DNA of 62,692 bases from a bacterium. GTDB lineage: Bacteria > Campylobacterota > Campylobacteria > Campylobacterales > Arcobacteraceae. Position numbers and translations under genes: made by a program. Below the pieces are notes generated by a model, which saw nothing but the letters and a program-made list of their open reading frames with translations, had not been told where the DNA came from and did not search any database. Location of the stretch: contig JAHIWE010000023.1 of the NCBI GenBank assembly GCA_018816105.1, forward strand, positions 1 through 62,692. Reading direction: 5' to 3'. The first letter of the stretch is position 1, and each line of letters starts with the position of its first letter. Shown piece by piece: positions 55,048 through 62,692 of this stretch.

Positions 55048-55072
55048 GAGGTAGATTTCTGTTTTCTACCTC
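55048..55072. other. Hairpin upstream of the second chemoreceptor
   Basis: GAGGTAGA (55048-55055) and TCTACCTC (55065-55072) form an 8-bp perfect stem, loop 9 nt. No U run follows on either strand. The gap 54932-55154 otherwise holds a TATAAT box at 55122-55127 for the chemoreceptor gene. Confidence 0.35.
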
Positions 55073-55154
55073 GATTAAAAACAAATTGACACTAATCAAG
55101 ATAAAAATTGTCCTATTTAATTATAATCCGATTATTAATAATTAAAGGAATCAA

Positions 55155-56564
55155 ATGTTTAATTTAAAATCACTATATTTTAGAATGACAATCATTCATT
55201 ACATCGGAATTATAATTCTTCCTTTGAATGCATTTTTATTTACAACTACAACTATTTCACAAATTATTCAAGTTATTATTGCTCTTGCACTTATTGTTCA
55301 TGAATTAGATGAAAGAAAAAATGGAAAACTTCTATCTCAAGAATTAGTAAAATTTCTTAAAAATATGGATAATAAAAATGTAAGCTTAGAAATAAATACT
55401 TCAATGTCAAGTGAATATACACAAATAAAAGAGGTAATTGACAAAAGAGAAAGGGATCTTCTAAGAAAAGAAAATGAAGAATCACTTTTAATTCAAGAAG
55501 CAAAACAGGTAATGGATAAAGTAAAACATGGTTTATATTCAGATGTAATAAGTTCAAGTACATCAAATAAATCATTAGAAGAGTTTAAAGAAGCTGTAAA
55601 TGAAATGATTGTTGAAATGAGGGTACATTTTTCAACTGTAAATAATATATTAGAGAAATATACAAATTATGATTATCGAGAAAAACTTAAATTAGAAGGT
55701 ATTTCTCAAAAAGGTGAATTTCAACTTTTAGTTAATGCTGTTAATAAATTAAAAGAGGCTATTACTCAAATGTTATTGGAAAATAAAACAAATGGAATTT
55801 CTCTTCAAAATTCATCAGAAGTTTTATTACATAATGTAGATAATCTTAATTCTTCTTCAAATGAAGCTGCCTTAAGTCTAAAAAATACAGCATTAGTATT
55901 AGAAGAAATAACTCAAAATGTAGATAGAACTTCAACTCAAACTATACAAATGTCAAGCCTTGCAAATGCTGTTGTTAGTTCTGCAAATGAAGGATTAGCT
56001 TTGGCTTTTAAAACAACAAAAGCAATGGATGAAATAAATGAAAAAGTAAGTGCTATTAATGATTCAATCATAGTCATTGATCAAATAGCTTTTCAAACAA
56101 ATATATTATCTTTAAATGCAGCCGTTGAAGCAGCAACGGCAGGAGAAGCTGGTCTAGGCTTTGCAATAGTTGCACAAGAAGTTAGAAATCTAGCAAATAG
56201 AAGCACCCAAGCAGCACGTGAAATAAAAAACTTAGTTGAATCTGCAAATGTAAAAGCAAATGAGGGTAAGACTATTGCTAGTGATATGATTCAAGGTTAT
56301 ACAAATTTAAATAGTAATATTGATAAAACAATCGAATTAATAAGTGATGTATCAAATACTTCAAAAGAGCAACAAACTGGAATTATAAAAATAAATGAAG
56401 CAATAAACACACTTGAAAAACAAGTTCAATCAAATGCTGAAGTATCATCTCAAGCAAACAACATAGCTTCTAAAACATCAAATATTGCTAATAAAATTGT
56501 AGATAATGCTAATAAAAAAGAGTTTGAAGGAAAAGATAGTATTAGCTGTAAAAGATGTAGTTAA
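55155..56564 (+). CDS. Chemoreceptor without periplasmic sensor domain, Cys-rich tail
   Basis: Two adjacent hydrophobic helices (about 8-30 and 33-48) have almost no loop, so there is no periplasmic ligand domain. A long cytoplasmic linker leads to the signalling hairpin with tip [21 protein letters not shown] and [20 protein letters not shown]. The C-terminus adds a short tail, CKRCS, after the position where the other chemoreceptor here ends. Such receptors sense membrane or cytoplasmic signals, for example redox state. It is followed by the globin-EAL gene after 25 bases. Confidence 0.88.
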   Translation: MFNLKSLYFRMTIIHYIGIIILPLNAFLFTTTTISQIIQVIIALALIVHELDERKNGKLLSQELVKFLKNMDNKNVSLEINTSMSSEYTQIKEVIDKRERDLLRKENEESLLIQEAKQVMDKVKHGLYSDVISSSTSNKSLEEFKEAVNEMIVEMRVHFSTVNNILEKYTNYDYREKLKLEGISQKGEFQLLVNAVNKLKEAITQMLLENKTNGISLQNSSEVLLHNVDNLNSSSNEAALSLKNTALVLEEITQNVDRTSTQTIQMSSLANAVVSSANEGLALAFKTTKAMDEINEKVSAINDSIIVIDQIAFQTNILSLNAAVEAATAGEAGLGFAIVAQEVRNLANRSTQAAREIKNLVESANVKANEGKTIASDMIQGYTNLNSNIDKTIELISDVSNTSKEQQTGIIKINEAINTLEKQVQSNAEVSSQANNIASKTSNIANKIVDNANKKEFEGKDSISCKRCS

Positions 56565-56589
56565 GTATGATAAATAAAGGAATATTACA

Positions 56590-57807
56590 ATGGATTTAAA
56601 CTATCGAAAAATAAATAATTTAAATGAGAGAAATTATAAGAAATTACTAAAAAACTATAAATTCAATCAAGAAGATGCCTCTTGTTTAAAGAGTTTAAGA
56701 AGTGTTGTAAATAATTACTCAAAAGAGTTATTAAGTGGATTTTATAAATTTATCTTTGAATTTGACCACGCTCGAATGTTTTTGCATAATAAAGAAATTT
56801 TATTAAGACATGAAAGAGGTATTCAAAAATGGTACTTAAATCTTTTTTCTGGAGTATATGATGAAAACTACTTTGAGAAATTATATATAATTAGTGAGAT
56901 TCATGTTCGTATAGGGTTACCTGCACATTATGTTAATGCTGCATTTAGTTATGTACGAGGATTTTTAAAAAATATTTTAATTAAAGAAAAAAAATATGAA
57001 GTTTTAGGCTCAGTTGATAAAATAATAGATATTAATCTGGATATTTTAACTATTGCTTATAGAGAAGAAGAACAAAGTAAACTTGTAGATGATATTGTAT
57101 TTTTAAAAAATGTTGTTGAGAATTCAAATATCGAACCATATTTCCAAGGTATTTATGATGCTAAAACTACAAAAATAAACAAGTACGAATCTTTGATGAG
57201 ATTAATTGATCCAAAAAGTAAAGAAGTTTTTTCGGTATTTTCTTTTTTACAAACAGCAAAAAAAATAAAATTGTATGAAAAAATGATGGAAATTATGATA
57301 GAAAAAACATTTGAAATAGCTTGCCCTTTAAATATGGAATTTAGTATTAATTTGTGTTATGAAGATATTTCAAATAGATACTTTAGAGAATATATTTATA
57401 AAAAAATCAATACTTGTAATAAAGCAGAAAATATTATCTTTGAAATACTAGAATCTGATTTTATAGAAGATTTTAATATTGTAAAAGATTTTGCCACACA
57501 TGTTAGAACCTTTGGATGTAAAATTGCTATTGATGATTTTGGAAGTGGATATTCAAGTATGGAAAATATTTTAAAATTAAAGCCTGATATTATAAAAATA
57601 GATGGTTCTTTAATAAAAAACATTGATACATCGCTAGAATCAAAAACAATTGTAAAAAATATTGTAAATATGGCAAAGGAATTAAATGCAAAAACAGTTG
57701 CAGAGTATGTTCTCTCAAAAGAGGTTTATGAAGTTGTAAAAACCTTGGATATTGATTTCTTACAAGGATTTTATTTGGCTGAGCCTGAGGCTATAGAAGT
57801 CTTATAA
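56590..57807 (+). CDS. Globin-coupled EAL-domain phosphodiesterase
   Basis: Residues about 1-160 are a sensor globin: the candidate proximal His105 is in SEIHVRIGLPAHYVNAAF, the pattern of globin-coupled sensors. Residues about 165-405 are an EAL domain that would hydrolyse cyclic di-GMP: YESLMRL, SINLCYED, FEILESDF, AIDDFGSGYSS, DIIKIDGSLI, VAEYVLSK and DFLQGFYL. The metal Glu (ESL), the DD pair, Lys and Gln are kept; the EGVE loop is changed to EYVL. So O2, NO or CO may set c-di-GMP level. It is cotranscribed with the sensorless chemoreceptor. Confidence 0.85.
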   Translation: MDLNYRKINNLNERNYKKLLKNYKFNQEDASCLKSLRSVVNNYSKELLSGFYKFIFEFDHARMFLHNKEILLRHERGIQKWYLNLFSGVYDENYFEKLYIISEIHVRIGLPAHYVNAAFSYVRGFLKNILIKEKKYEVLGSVDKIIDINLDILTIAYREEEQSKLVDDIVFLKNVVENSNIEPYFQGIYDAKTTKINKYESLMRLIDPKSKEVFSVFSFLQTAKKIKLYEKMMEIMIEKTFEIACPLNMEFSINLCYEDISNRYFREYIYKKINTCNKAENIIFEILESDFIEDFNIVKDFATHVRTFGCKIAIDDFGSGYSSMENILKLKPDIIKIDGSLIKNIDTSLESKTIVKNIVNMAKELNAKTVAEYVLSKEVYEVVKTLDIDFLQGFYLAEPEAIEVL

Positions 57808-57895
57808 TTAATCAATTTCTAATATACCAGATGAAAAGGTAATTTGATAATTTTATTAAATCTTTCTTTAGATATATTATTTTAGACTATTTACA

Positions 57896-57920
57896 AAAAT
57901 AGGATAAAAATTCCTATTTT
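57896..57920. terminator. Hairpin between the globin-EAL gene and nasA
   Basis: AAAATAGGA (57896-57904) and TCCTATTTT (57912-57920) form a 9-bp stem, loop TAAAAAT. On the minus strand it is followed by TGTAAATAG; on the plus strand by GTAGTTTTTATTTT. It overlaps the last codons of nasA, so it can serve both convergent genes. Confidence 0.55.
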
Positions 57921-60244
57921 GTAGTTTTTATTTTCTCAAAAGTATTAGCAGTAAAATTATTTTCATCCTTAACTACAATATGCTCCAAAACCCCAGCAAC
58001 TTCACCTTCTTGAAAAACAATCCCATTAGGAACTTTAATACTATGAAGTTGAACTGCACATTGTTTATAATTTGGCTCAAATGATTTTGGGTCAAACTCT
58101 GCTTTAGTGATAGTATTTATTAGCTGTTCATTGTAGTGAAAGGGTACGAAAATACTTCCTATTCTTATATTTTGAGACTCTTTTACTATGATGTTATTTA
58201 TTCTTCCTCTAATTGAGCTTATATCTATTCTATCTCCGTTTGATACTTCTAGTTTTTTTGCATCGACTGGATTTATTTCAATCCATGCTTCTGGAGCTAG
58301 GTCATTTAGTATTGAAATGGTTTTTGTTTTTGTTCTTGTGTGCCATTGTTCTACTGTTCTTCCTGTGTTTAAAGTTAAAGGAAAATTACTATTACATGGC
58401 TCACTTAGTGGTAGCCAATCAAGAGCTAGAAGTTTTGCTTTTCCATCTTGGGTTGGGCATGGCATATTTTCATCATAAAGCCGTGCTTTTCCTTTTGGAT
58501 ACTTTTCATTACATGGCCATTGGATTCCTCCAAGTTCTTCGATTAGTTCATAACTCATTCCTGAGTAATCACATAGTCTTCCCGAACTTACTTTCTTCCA
58601 TTCATTAAAAGCATCTCTTGGTTGCTTCCAGTTTGGATATAGCCTTTCATTTACACCTTCAAAATATTTTGAAAATTCTAATACGATATTAAAATCACTT
58701 TTTGTATCTGCTAATGGTTCAACAGCTTTTCTTGCATAGTTACATCTTCTTTCACTATTTGTATAAGTTCCTTCTTTTTCACTCCAAGTGGCTGCACTAA
58801 ATACAATATCAGCTTTTAATGAAGTTTCACTTTTGAAAGCATCTTGAACCACTAATAGTTCTAGTTTATTTAAAGCTCGTCTTAGTTTCTTTTGGTCTGG
58901 ATATGATACTAGTGGATTAGTTGCTACTAACCATAAAGCTTTTATTTCTCCACTTTCAATAGCATCTATAATTTGTGGATATGAATATCCTCTTTTTGTA
59001 GGCACATCTTCAAGGGGAACATTTACAAGTGTTGCGTATTCTTCTCTATCATAAGAACTTGCAAAGTTTCTGTATCCAGGTAGTGATGAGGTAAAGCCAG
59101 TTTCCCTTGTACCCATAGCGTTACATTGTCCAGTTATAGAAAATGCTGTTGCACCTTCACGTCCTATGTTTCCAGTTATAAGGGCTAAATTACAAATTGA
59201 GCTTACTGTATCTGTTCCTATTGAGCTTTGATTTACTCCCATTGTCCATGCACTCATAGCCTTGGGTGCTTTTGCATAAACACGAGCTAGTTCATATAAA
59301 TCTTTTACATCAATTCCCGTGATATTTGCTACATCTTGGGGTTTATAGTTTTCTAAAATATGTTTTCTGAATTCTTTATATCCACTTGTTCGATCTTTTA
59401 TAAACTTCTCATTTTCCCAACCTTGTTCAAGTATGATGTGACAAAGTCCATTCATAAGAGCTAAATCACTTCTTGGATTTATAGGAACATACATATCAGC
59501 CATATTTGCAGTTTTTGAAAATCTAGGATCAACTACGATTATAGTCGGTTTTTTACCAGTGATTTTTTTGTTTTTTGCAATATGAAGTTTTAAAATAGGG
59601 TGATTATCAGCTATATTTGCACCAATTAACATAATCACATCAGCATGAGAAAAATCTTCATAAGCTCCAAGAGGACCATCACTTCCAAATGTTTGTTTAT
59701 ATCCCATTACTGCACTTGCCATACATAAAGTTGTATTTCCACAGTAGTTATTTGTTTTAAGTCCTAGTTGTACAAATTTCCCAAGTGTATAAAACTCTTC
59801 TGTTAGAAGTTGTCCTGTTGACACGATTGCAACTGCACCATTTCCATGAATTGATTGAATATCTTTAAACTTATCACTTGTAGTTTTAAAAACTTCAGCC
59901 CAAGAAGATGGAACTAATTGACCATTTTTTCTAATCATTGGACTTGTGTATCTATTTTCACTATGAACCATTTCATGCTCACTTAATCCTTTTGGACAAA
60001 GTGTTCCCATGTTTACAGGATGTGCTGGATCACCTTTTGTATAAACTGGCTTTGCATCTTTTACACCAATATAAAGTCCACATCCAACACCACAATATCC
60101 ACAAGTTGAACGAACCCATTTATCAGGAGCTTTTGAAAGGGCAACTTTTCCAAACTTTTTATCATCTGTAAGTGCGTATTTTTCGTTTTTTATATCTACA
60201 CCTAAAAAATCTTTTAGATTAAAGTTTTTAATTTTATTTAGCAT
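57914..60244 (-). CDS. nasA: Assimilatory nitrate reductase catalytic subunit NasA (molybdopterin)
   Basis: The N-terminal [4Fe-4S] site is STCGYCGVGCGLYIG with TLCPKG, and the molybdenum cofactor domain follows (LGLKTNNYCGNTTLCM, MLIGANIADNHPI, VDPRFSKTANMAD). Late blocks include TGRTVEQWHTRTKT and FVPFHYNEQ, as in NasA/NarB enzymes. There is no Tat signal, so it is cytoplasmic. The start is ATG at 60244 (776 aa); the open frame continues to 60334 inside the upstream gene. It lies one base after the DmsB-DmsC fusion gene. Nitrate is reduced to nitrite for NirBD or NirA. Confidence 0.92.
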   Translation of the reverse strand: MLNKIKNFNLKDFLGVDIKNEKYALTDDKKFGKVALSKAPDKWVRSTCGYCGVGCGLYIGVKDAKPVYTKGDPAHPVNMGTLCPKGLSEHEMVHSENRYTSPMIRKNGQLVPSSWAEVFKTTSDKFKDIQSIHGNGAVAIVSTGQLLTEEFYTLGKFVQLGLKTNNYCGNTTLCMASAVMGYKQTFGSDGPLGAYEDFSHADVIMLIGANIADNHPILKLHIAKNKKITGKKPTIIVVDPRFSKTANMADMYVPINPRSDLALMNGLCHIILEQGWENEKFIKDRTSGYKEFRKHILENYKPQDVANITGIDVKDLYELARVYAKAPKAMSAWTMGVNQSSIGTDTVSSICNLALITGNIGREGATAFSITGQCNAMGTRETGFTSSLPGYRNFASSYDREEYATLVNVPLEDVPTKRGYSYPQIIDAIESGEIKALWLVATNPLVSYPDQKKLRRALNKLELLVVQDAFKSETSLKADIVFSAATWSEKEGTYTNSERRCNYARKAVEPLADTKSDFNIVLEFSKYFEGVNERLYPNWKQPRDAFNEWKKVSSGRLCDYSGMSYELIEELGGIQWPCNEKYPKGKARLYDENMPCPTQDGKAKLLALDWLPLSEPCNSNFPLTLNTGRTVEQWHTRTKTKTISILNDLAPEAWIEINPVDAKKLEVSNGDRIDISSIRGRINNIIVKESQNIRIGSIFVPFHYNEQLINTITKAEFDPKSFEPNYKQCAVQLHSIKVPNGIVFQEGEVAGVLEHIVVKDENNFTANTFEKIKTTK

Positions 60245-60245
60245 A

Positions 60246-61835
60246 TTAGTTCCTTTGATTTCCAGCGAAGAAATTTCCAGCAAGTCCCTGTGCAACTGCT
60301 GTTTTATAAAATAAAAGTCTTGATACAATTTCACTTGAAAAAGAGATAATAAGTGAAAGAGTTAAAACTAATACTGTTGTAGAATAATTTCCACTTGCAA
60401 GTAATAACATAGCAAATAATGGTAATCCTAAAGCTCCCACATATAAAGACCTAGCTCTAAAATCTGTATGTTTAGCAAAATGTTTTTCATATAAGATTTT
60501 TGTTTTGTTTAGTTGATAAAAGTTTTTAGTTTTATCATCTAGATTTACATAAAAATCTTTTTGTTTTTTAAACTCTTCATATTGGAAATAAGCTATAAAT
60601 AAAGCAAATGGTAAAACAACACCTGCTGTTGTAAATTGTTCATTTAAAACTAAAATCAAAGAGATAAGTAATAATCCAATATATGAAACATAGAAAAATA
60701 TTTTTGTAGTCTCTTTTTTATTCCATGAAGGACGAGCCTTTATTCTATAAATCATAGATTGTGCATAAATACCATAAGTTCCAAGAGCTAGAACACCAAG
60801 CTCTATAATAAATCTAAACCCTTGTGAAACCTCAAAGAAGAATAGGGCAATTAAAAGAGTTAGTCCACCTGCATATAATCCTAAAGCTAAAGCTTCACGA
60901 CTAAGCCATGAAGTTTTGATATTTTTCATAGCTGTATAGGCTAAAATAGGGCGACCAAGATGAAGTGCAGATAAAGGCAATCCAATGGCAGCTGGTAAAA
61001 ATACTGCAATAATCATCCATAAACTAGGTGCTGCTAATTCAAATCCAAGAAGATTTATAAACTCTCCTAAAACTAAAGCTGCAAATCCACCAAAAGATAT
61101 TTGTGTTAAAACTGTCATAAATACCAAAGGCCATTCACTATGGTTTGGTTTTATAATATGAGCATCAGCAGGTGTCATATCAGCAGTTTCATTTATTGTA
61201 TATCTTGTAGTTGGTTTTGTAATATCTATATCTGGAAGGTTTGGAGCGATTCCTTGATTTGCCATATCAACTTCAAGCCATTCTTTTACATTTACTATTT
61301 CAATAGCTATTGCTCCTGATGGACAGGCTTGCACACATGCAGGAGTTTGACCAACATCTAGTTTTTCATGACACATATGACATTTTGTCACAATTCCTCT
61401 GTCAGCATTAAATACGGGAACTTCATAAGGACAATTCCAAGTACAGTATTGACATCCAATACAGCTATCATCATCATGAAAAACTATTCCATTATCAAAT
61501 TTTATATATGAGTTTGTAGGACATCCAATTAAACACTCAGGTTCTATACAGTGATTACATGACATCGAATTGAAGTGATTTTTTACATTTGGGAATATTC
61601 CACTTTGTGTTTCACCAACTCTTCTCCATTTTATATCTGCTTCATTTCCATTTTGTTCATTACAAGCAACTTCACAACAATGACATCCAATACAAGCAAC
61701 CGCATCAAAGTGAAATCTGTATTGTTCTCCCTCTTTAGGTTTTGGAATATCAATTGAATAGTTTCCACATTGCATAGAAGTATCTGCTTTATGTTCTAAA
61801 AAACTCTCTAATGGTGTTTGTTCATTTGTGCTCAT
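60246..61835 (-). CDS. DmsB-DmsC fusion: ferredoxin subunit joined to a quinol-type membrane anchor
   Basis: Residues about 40-185 are a DmsB/NrfC-like protein with four ferredoxin cluster motifs (CIGCHCCEVAC, CNHCIEPECLIGC, CIGCQYCTWNC, CHMCHEKL...CVQAC). Residues about 245-525 are a DmsC/NrfD-like anchor of about eight helices. There is no Tat or Sec signal, so the clusters face the cytoplasm. DmsC oxidises menaquinol; here it could feed electrons to NasA, whose gene follows after one base. Fusion of the two subunits is uncommon but known. Confidence 0.88.
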   Translation of the reverse strand: MSTNEQTPLESFLEHKADTSMQCGNYSIDIPKPKEGEQYRFHFDAVACIGCHCCEVACNEQNGNEADIKWRRVGETQSGIFPNVKNHFNSMSCNHCIEPECLIGCPTNSYIKFDNGIVFHDDDSCIGCQYCTWNCPYEVPVFNADRGIVTKCHMCHEKLDVGQTPACVQACPSGAIAIEIVNVKEWLEVDMANQGIAPNLPDIDITKPTTRYTINETADMTPADAHIIKPNHSEWPLVFMTVLTQISFGGFAALVLGEFINLLGFELAAPSLWMIIAVFLPAAIGLPLSALHLGRPILAYTAMKNIKTSWLSREALALGLYAGGLTLLIALFFFEVSQGFRFIIELGVLALGTYGIYAQSMIYRIKARPSWNKKETTKIFFYVSYIGLLLISLILVLNEQFTTAGVVLPFALFIAYFQYEEFKKQKDFYVNLDDKTKNFYQLNKTKILYEKHFAKHTDFRARSLYVGALGLPLFAMLLLASGNYSTTVLVLTLSLIISFSSEIVSRLLFYKTAVAQGLAGNFFAGNQRN

Positions 61836-61837
61836 GA

Positions 61838-62692
61838 TTAAAGTCCTACACTTTCATGTATTTGCTCAATTGATAAAGTTGATAAAAATCTTGAATCAAA
61901 GCTTTCAAAACTTTCATTTTCATCTCTATGTGTTTTGTAGATATTTAATAACTCTTTTACCACTTCTTGAGCTTTTGGTATTGCAATGGCTTTTGTTAGT
62001 TGTCTAGCTTCTAACACTGAAGTTGTAGCTTTCCCTCCTATAAATATTTTTACACCATCACAAAAATTCCCATTTTCATCTTTTACTTTTGCCCCTTCAA
62101 ATCCAATATCTGCCACTCCATGAACCCCACATCCTTTTGGACATGCTGACCAGTACATTCTAATTTTTGCATTTGAAATTGGAACATGAGTATTTAAATA
62201 TAAAGCCATTTCTATAGCATCTGCTTTATTTGCAATTACTCCAAAAGAGCACTCATTTACTCCTGCACAGGCTATTTGATTATTAAAATAAATATTATGA
62301 AAAGAGTCAAATTTTTTATAAATAATTGAATCTTTAATTAATTGTACATTTTCATCATCAGTGATTATAAAAAAGCTTTGTTCATGGGTTAGTCTTATAA
62401 TTGAGTTTGTTTTTTCCATTAAAGTACTTAAAACTTCTAAGTCTTCGGCACTAAAAATACCTGCAGGAATTGAAAAATAAACAGCAGTTTTATTATCTTT
62501 TAGTTTTATTGTTGAAGTATTATCTATCTTATATTCATCTTTTACAAGAAGTTCTCCTGCTGTTTTTAAAGCAATACCAGAAGTTTCTATAATAGCTTTT
62601 TCAAACTCAATAATGCCAATCTCATCTAAAAAATAAGTCATTCTATTTTTATTTCTATTATCTCTAAATCCATATTTTTTAAATAAATCAAC
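61838..62692 (-). CDS. NirA-type siroheme nitrite/sulfite reductase, 5' end beyond the window
   Basis: The frame is open from the stop at 61838 to the right edge. Codons before the first ATG (62641) read VDLFKKYGFRDNRNKNRM, which fits the GDRxxRxxARxxxLVxxxG block of ferredoxin-nitrite/sulfite reductases, so the gene continues outside. Seen here is the C-terminal half: IIRLTHEQSFFI, the [4Fe-4S]/siroheme cysteines ACAGVNECSFGV (CX5C) and SACPKGCGVHG (CX3C), and the second half-domain end. It may reduce nitrite from NasA, with DmsBC or ferredoxin as donor. Full length and substrate cannot be told. Confidence 0.85.
   Translation of the reverse strand, partial: VDLFKKYGFRDNRNKNRMTYFLDEIGIIEFEKAIIETSGIALKTAGELLVKDEYKIDNTSTIKLKDNKTAVYFSIPAGIFSAEDLEVLSTLMEKTNSIIRLTHEQSFFIITDDENVQLIKDSIIYKKFDSFHNIYFNNQIACAGVNECSFGVIANKADAIEMALYLNTHVPISNAKIRMYWSACPKGCGVHGVADIGFEGAKVKDENGNFCDGVKIFIGGKATTSVLEARQLTKAIAIPKAQEVVKELLNIYKTHRDENESFESFDSRFLSTLSIEQIHESVGL

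Noticed and set aside
54932-55154. TTGACA (55086-55091) with TATAAT (55122-55127) as a standard promoter pair
   Set aside because: The spacer is 30 bases, far too long; only the TATAAT box is retained as a possible -10 element.
58188-58608. Two overlapping plus-strand ORFs inside nasA
   Set aside because: Both are shadows of NasA coding sequence, His/Leu-rich and without ribosome sites.
61838-62641. Complete 267-aa half-size nitrite reductase starting at the ATG at 62641
   Set aside because: The frame is open beyond that ATG to the window edge and the residues there match the family, so the gene is truncated only by the window.

Overview
This window is a chromosomal segment of a member of the Campylobacterota, most likely an Arcobacter-like (Arcobacteraceae) bacterium. 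The evidence is the very AT-rich base composition with AGGA-type ribosome sites and many TTG/GTG starts, a stand-alone atpE, the flavodoxin / unknown / DUF2325 gene run that I recall next to katA in Campylobacter jejuni, 7-1-7 Fur boxes of the TGATAAT-N-ATTATCA type, and gene contents (CcoG, norCBDQ, imelysins, many chemoreceptors and two-component pairs) typical of free-living Arcobacter relatives. Genus is an inference. I see no insertion sequence, prophage, integrase, CRISPR array or rRNA.

Layout. 0-8.4 kb: a lone 47-aa gene, tRNA-Thr(GGT), a VF530-type protein, an FTR-rhodanese fusion, then housekeeping genes (AI-2E transporter, ruvB, panB, ClC channel, trpA, bpt, two small envelope genes). 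8.4-13.1 kb: iron region with feoAB, fur, and a Fur-box-controlled operon that begins with an unannotated 21-aa Cys-Thr-Cys peptide followed by a DUF2325 protein, an unknown protein and flavodoxin. 13.2-29.2 kb: mixed metabolism and envelope genes (lytic transglycosylase, nitrilase, phosphomannomutase, ogt, a two-component pair, ccoG, a membrane GH17 protein, proA, thiD, ppiC, mscS) plus a small HTH gene divergent from a 37-aa gene. 29.2-34.3 kb: an NsrR-like Rrf2 regulator divergent from norC-norB-norD-norQ, with two matching palindromes between them. 34.3-40.1 kb: tRNA-Leu(GAG), a chemoreceptor, atpE, a repeat-built AsmA-like protein and a rhodanese.

40.1-46.3 kb: a Fur-boxed operon of imelysin, di-heme oxidoreductase, second imelysin, membrane di-iron hydroxylase and di-heme cytochrome c peroxidase, followed by a small secreted protein and a strong terminator. 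46.3-62.7 kb: a nitrate/nitrite assimilation locus. It holds nirBD, a PP2C-kinase fusion, a formate/nitrite-type channel, nasA, a DmsB-DmsC fusion and a NirA-type siroheme reductase that runs off the right end. Between these lie a heme-domain histidine kinase with its response regulator, a GNAT acetyltransferase, a second chemoreceptor and a globin-coupled EAL protein.

How the parts work together: iron uptake and iron-sparing functions appear to be under Fur at three promoters. Nitric oxide is detoxified or respired by NorBC under an iron-sulfur Rrf2 regulator. Nitrate assimilation seems to take electrons through a cytoplasmic, membrane-anchored iron-sulfur/DmsC module. The most unusual observations are the 21-aa Fur-controlled peptide, the heme sensor kinase that appears to start at an ATT codon, the imelysin/heme/hydroxylase operon and the NasA-DmsBC arrangement.
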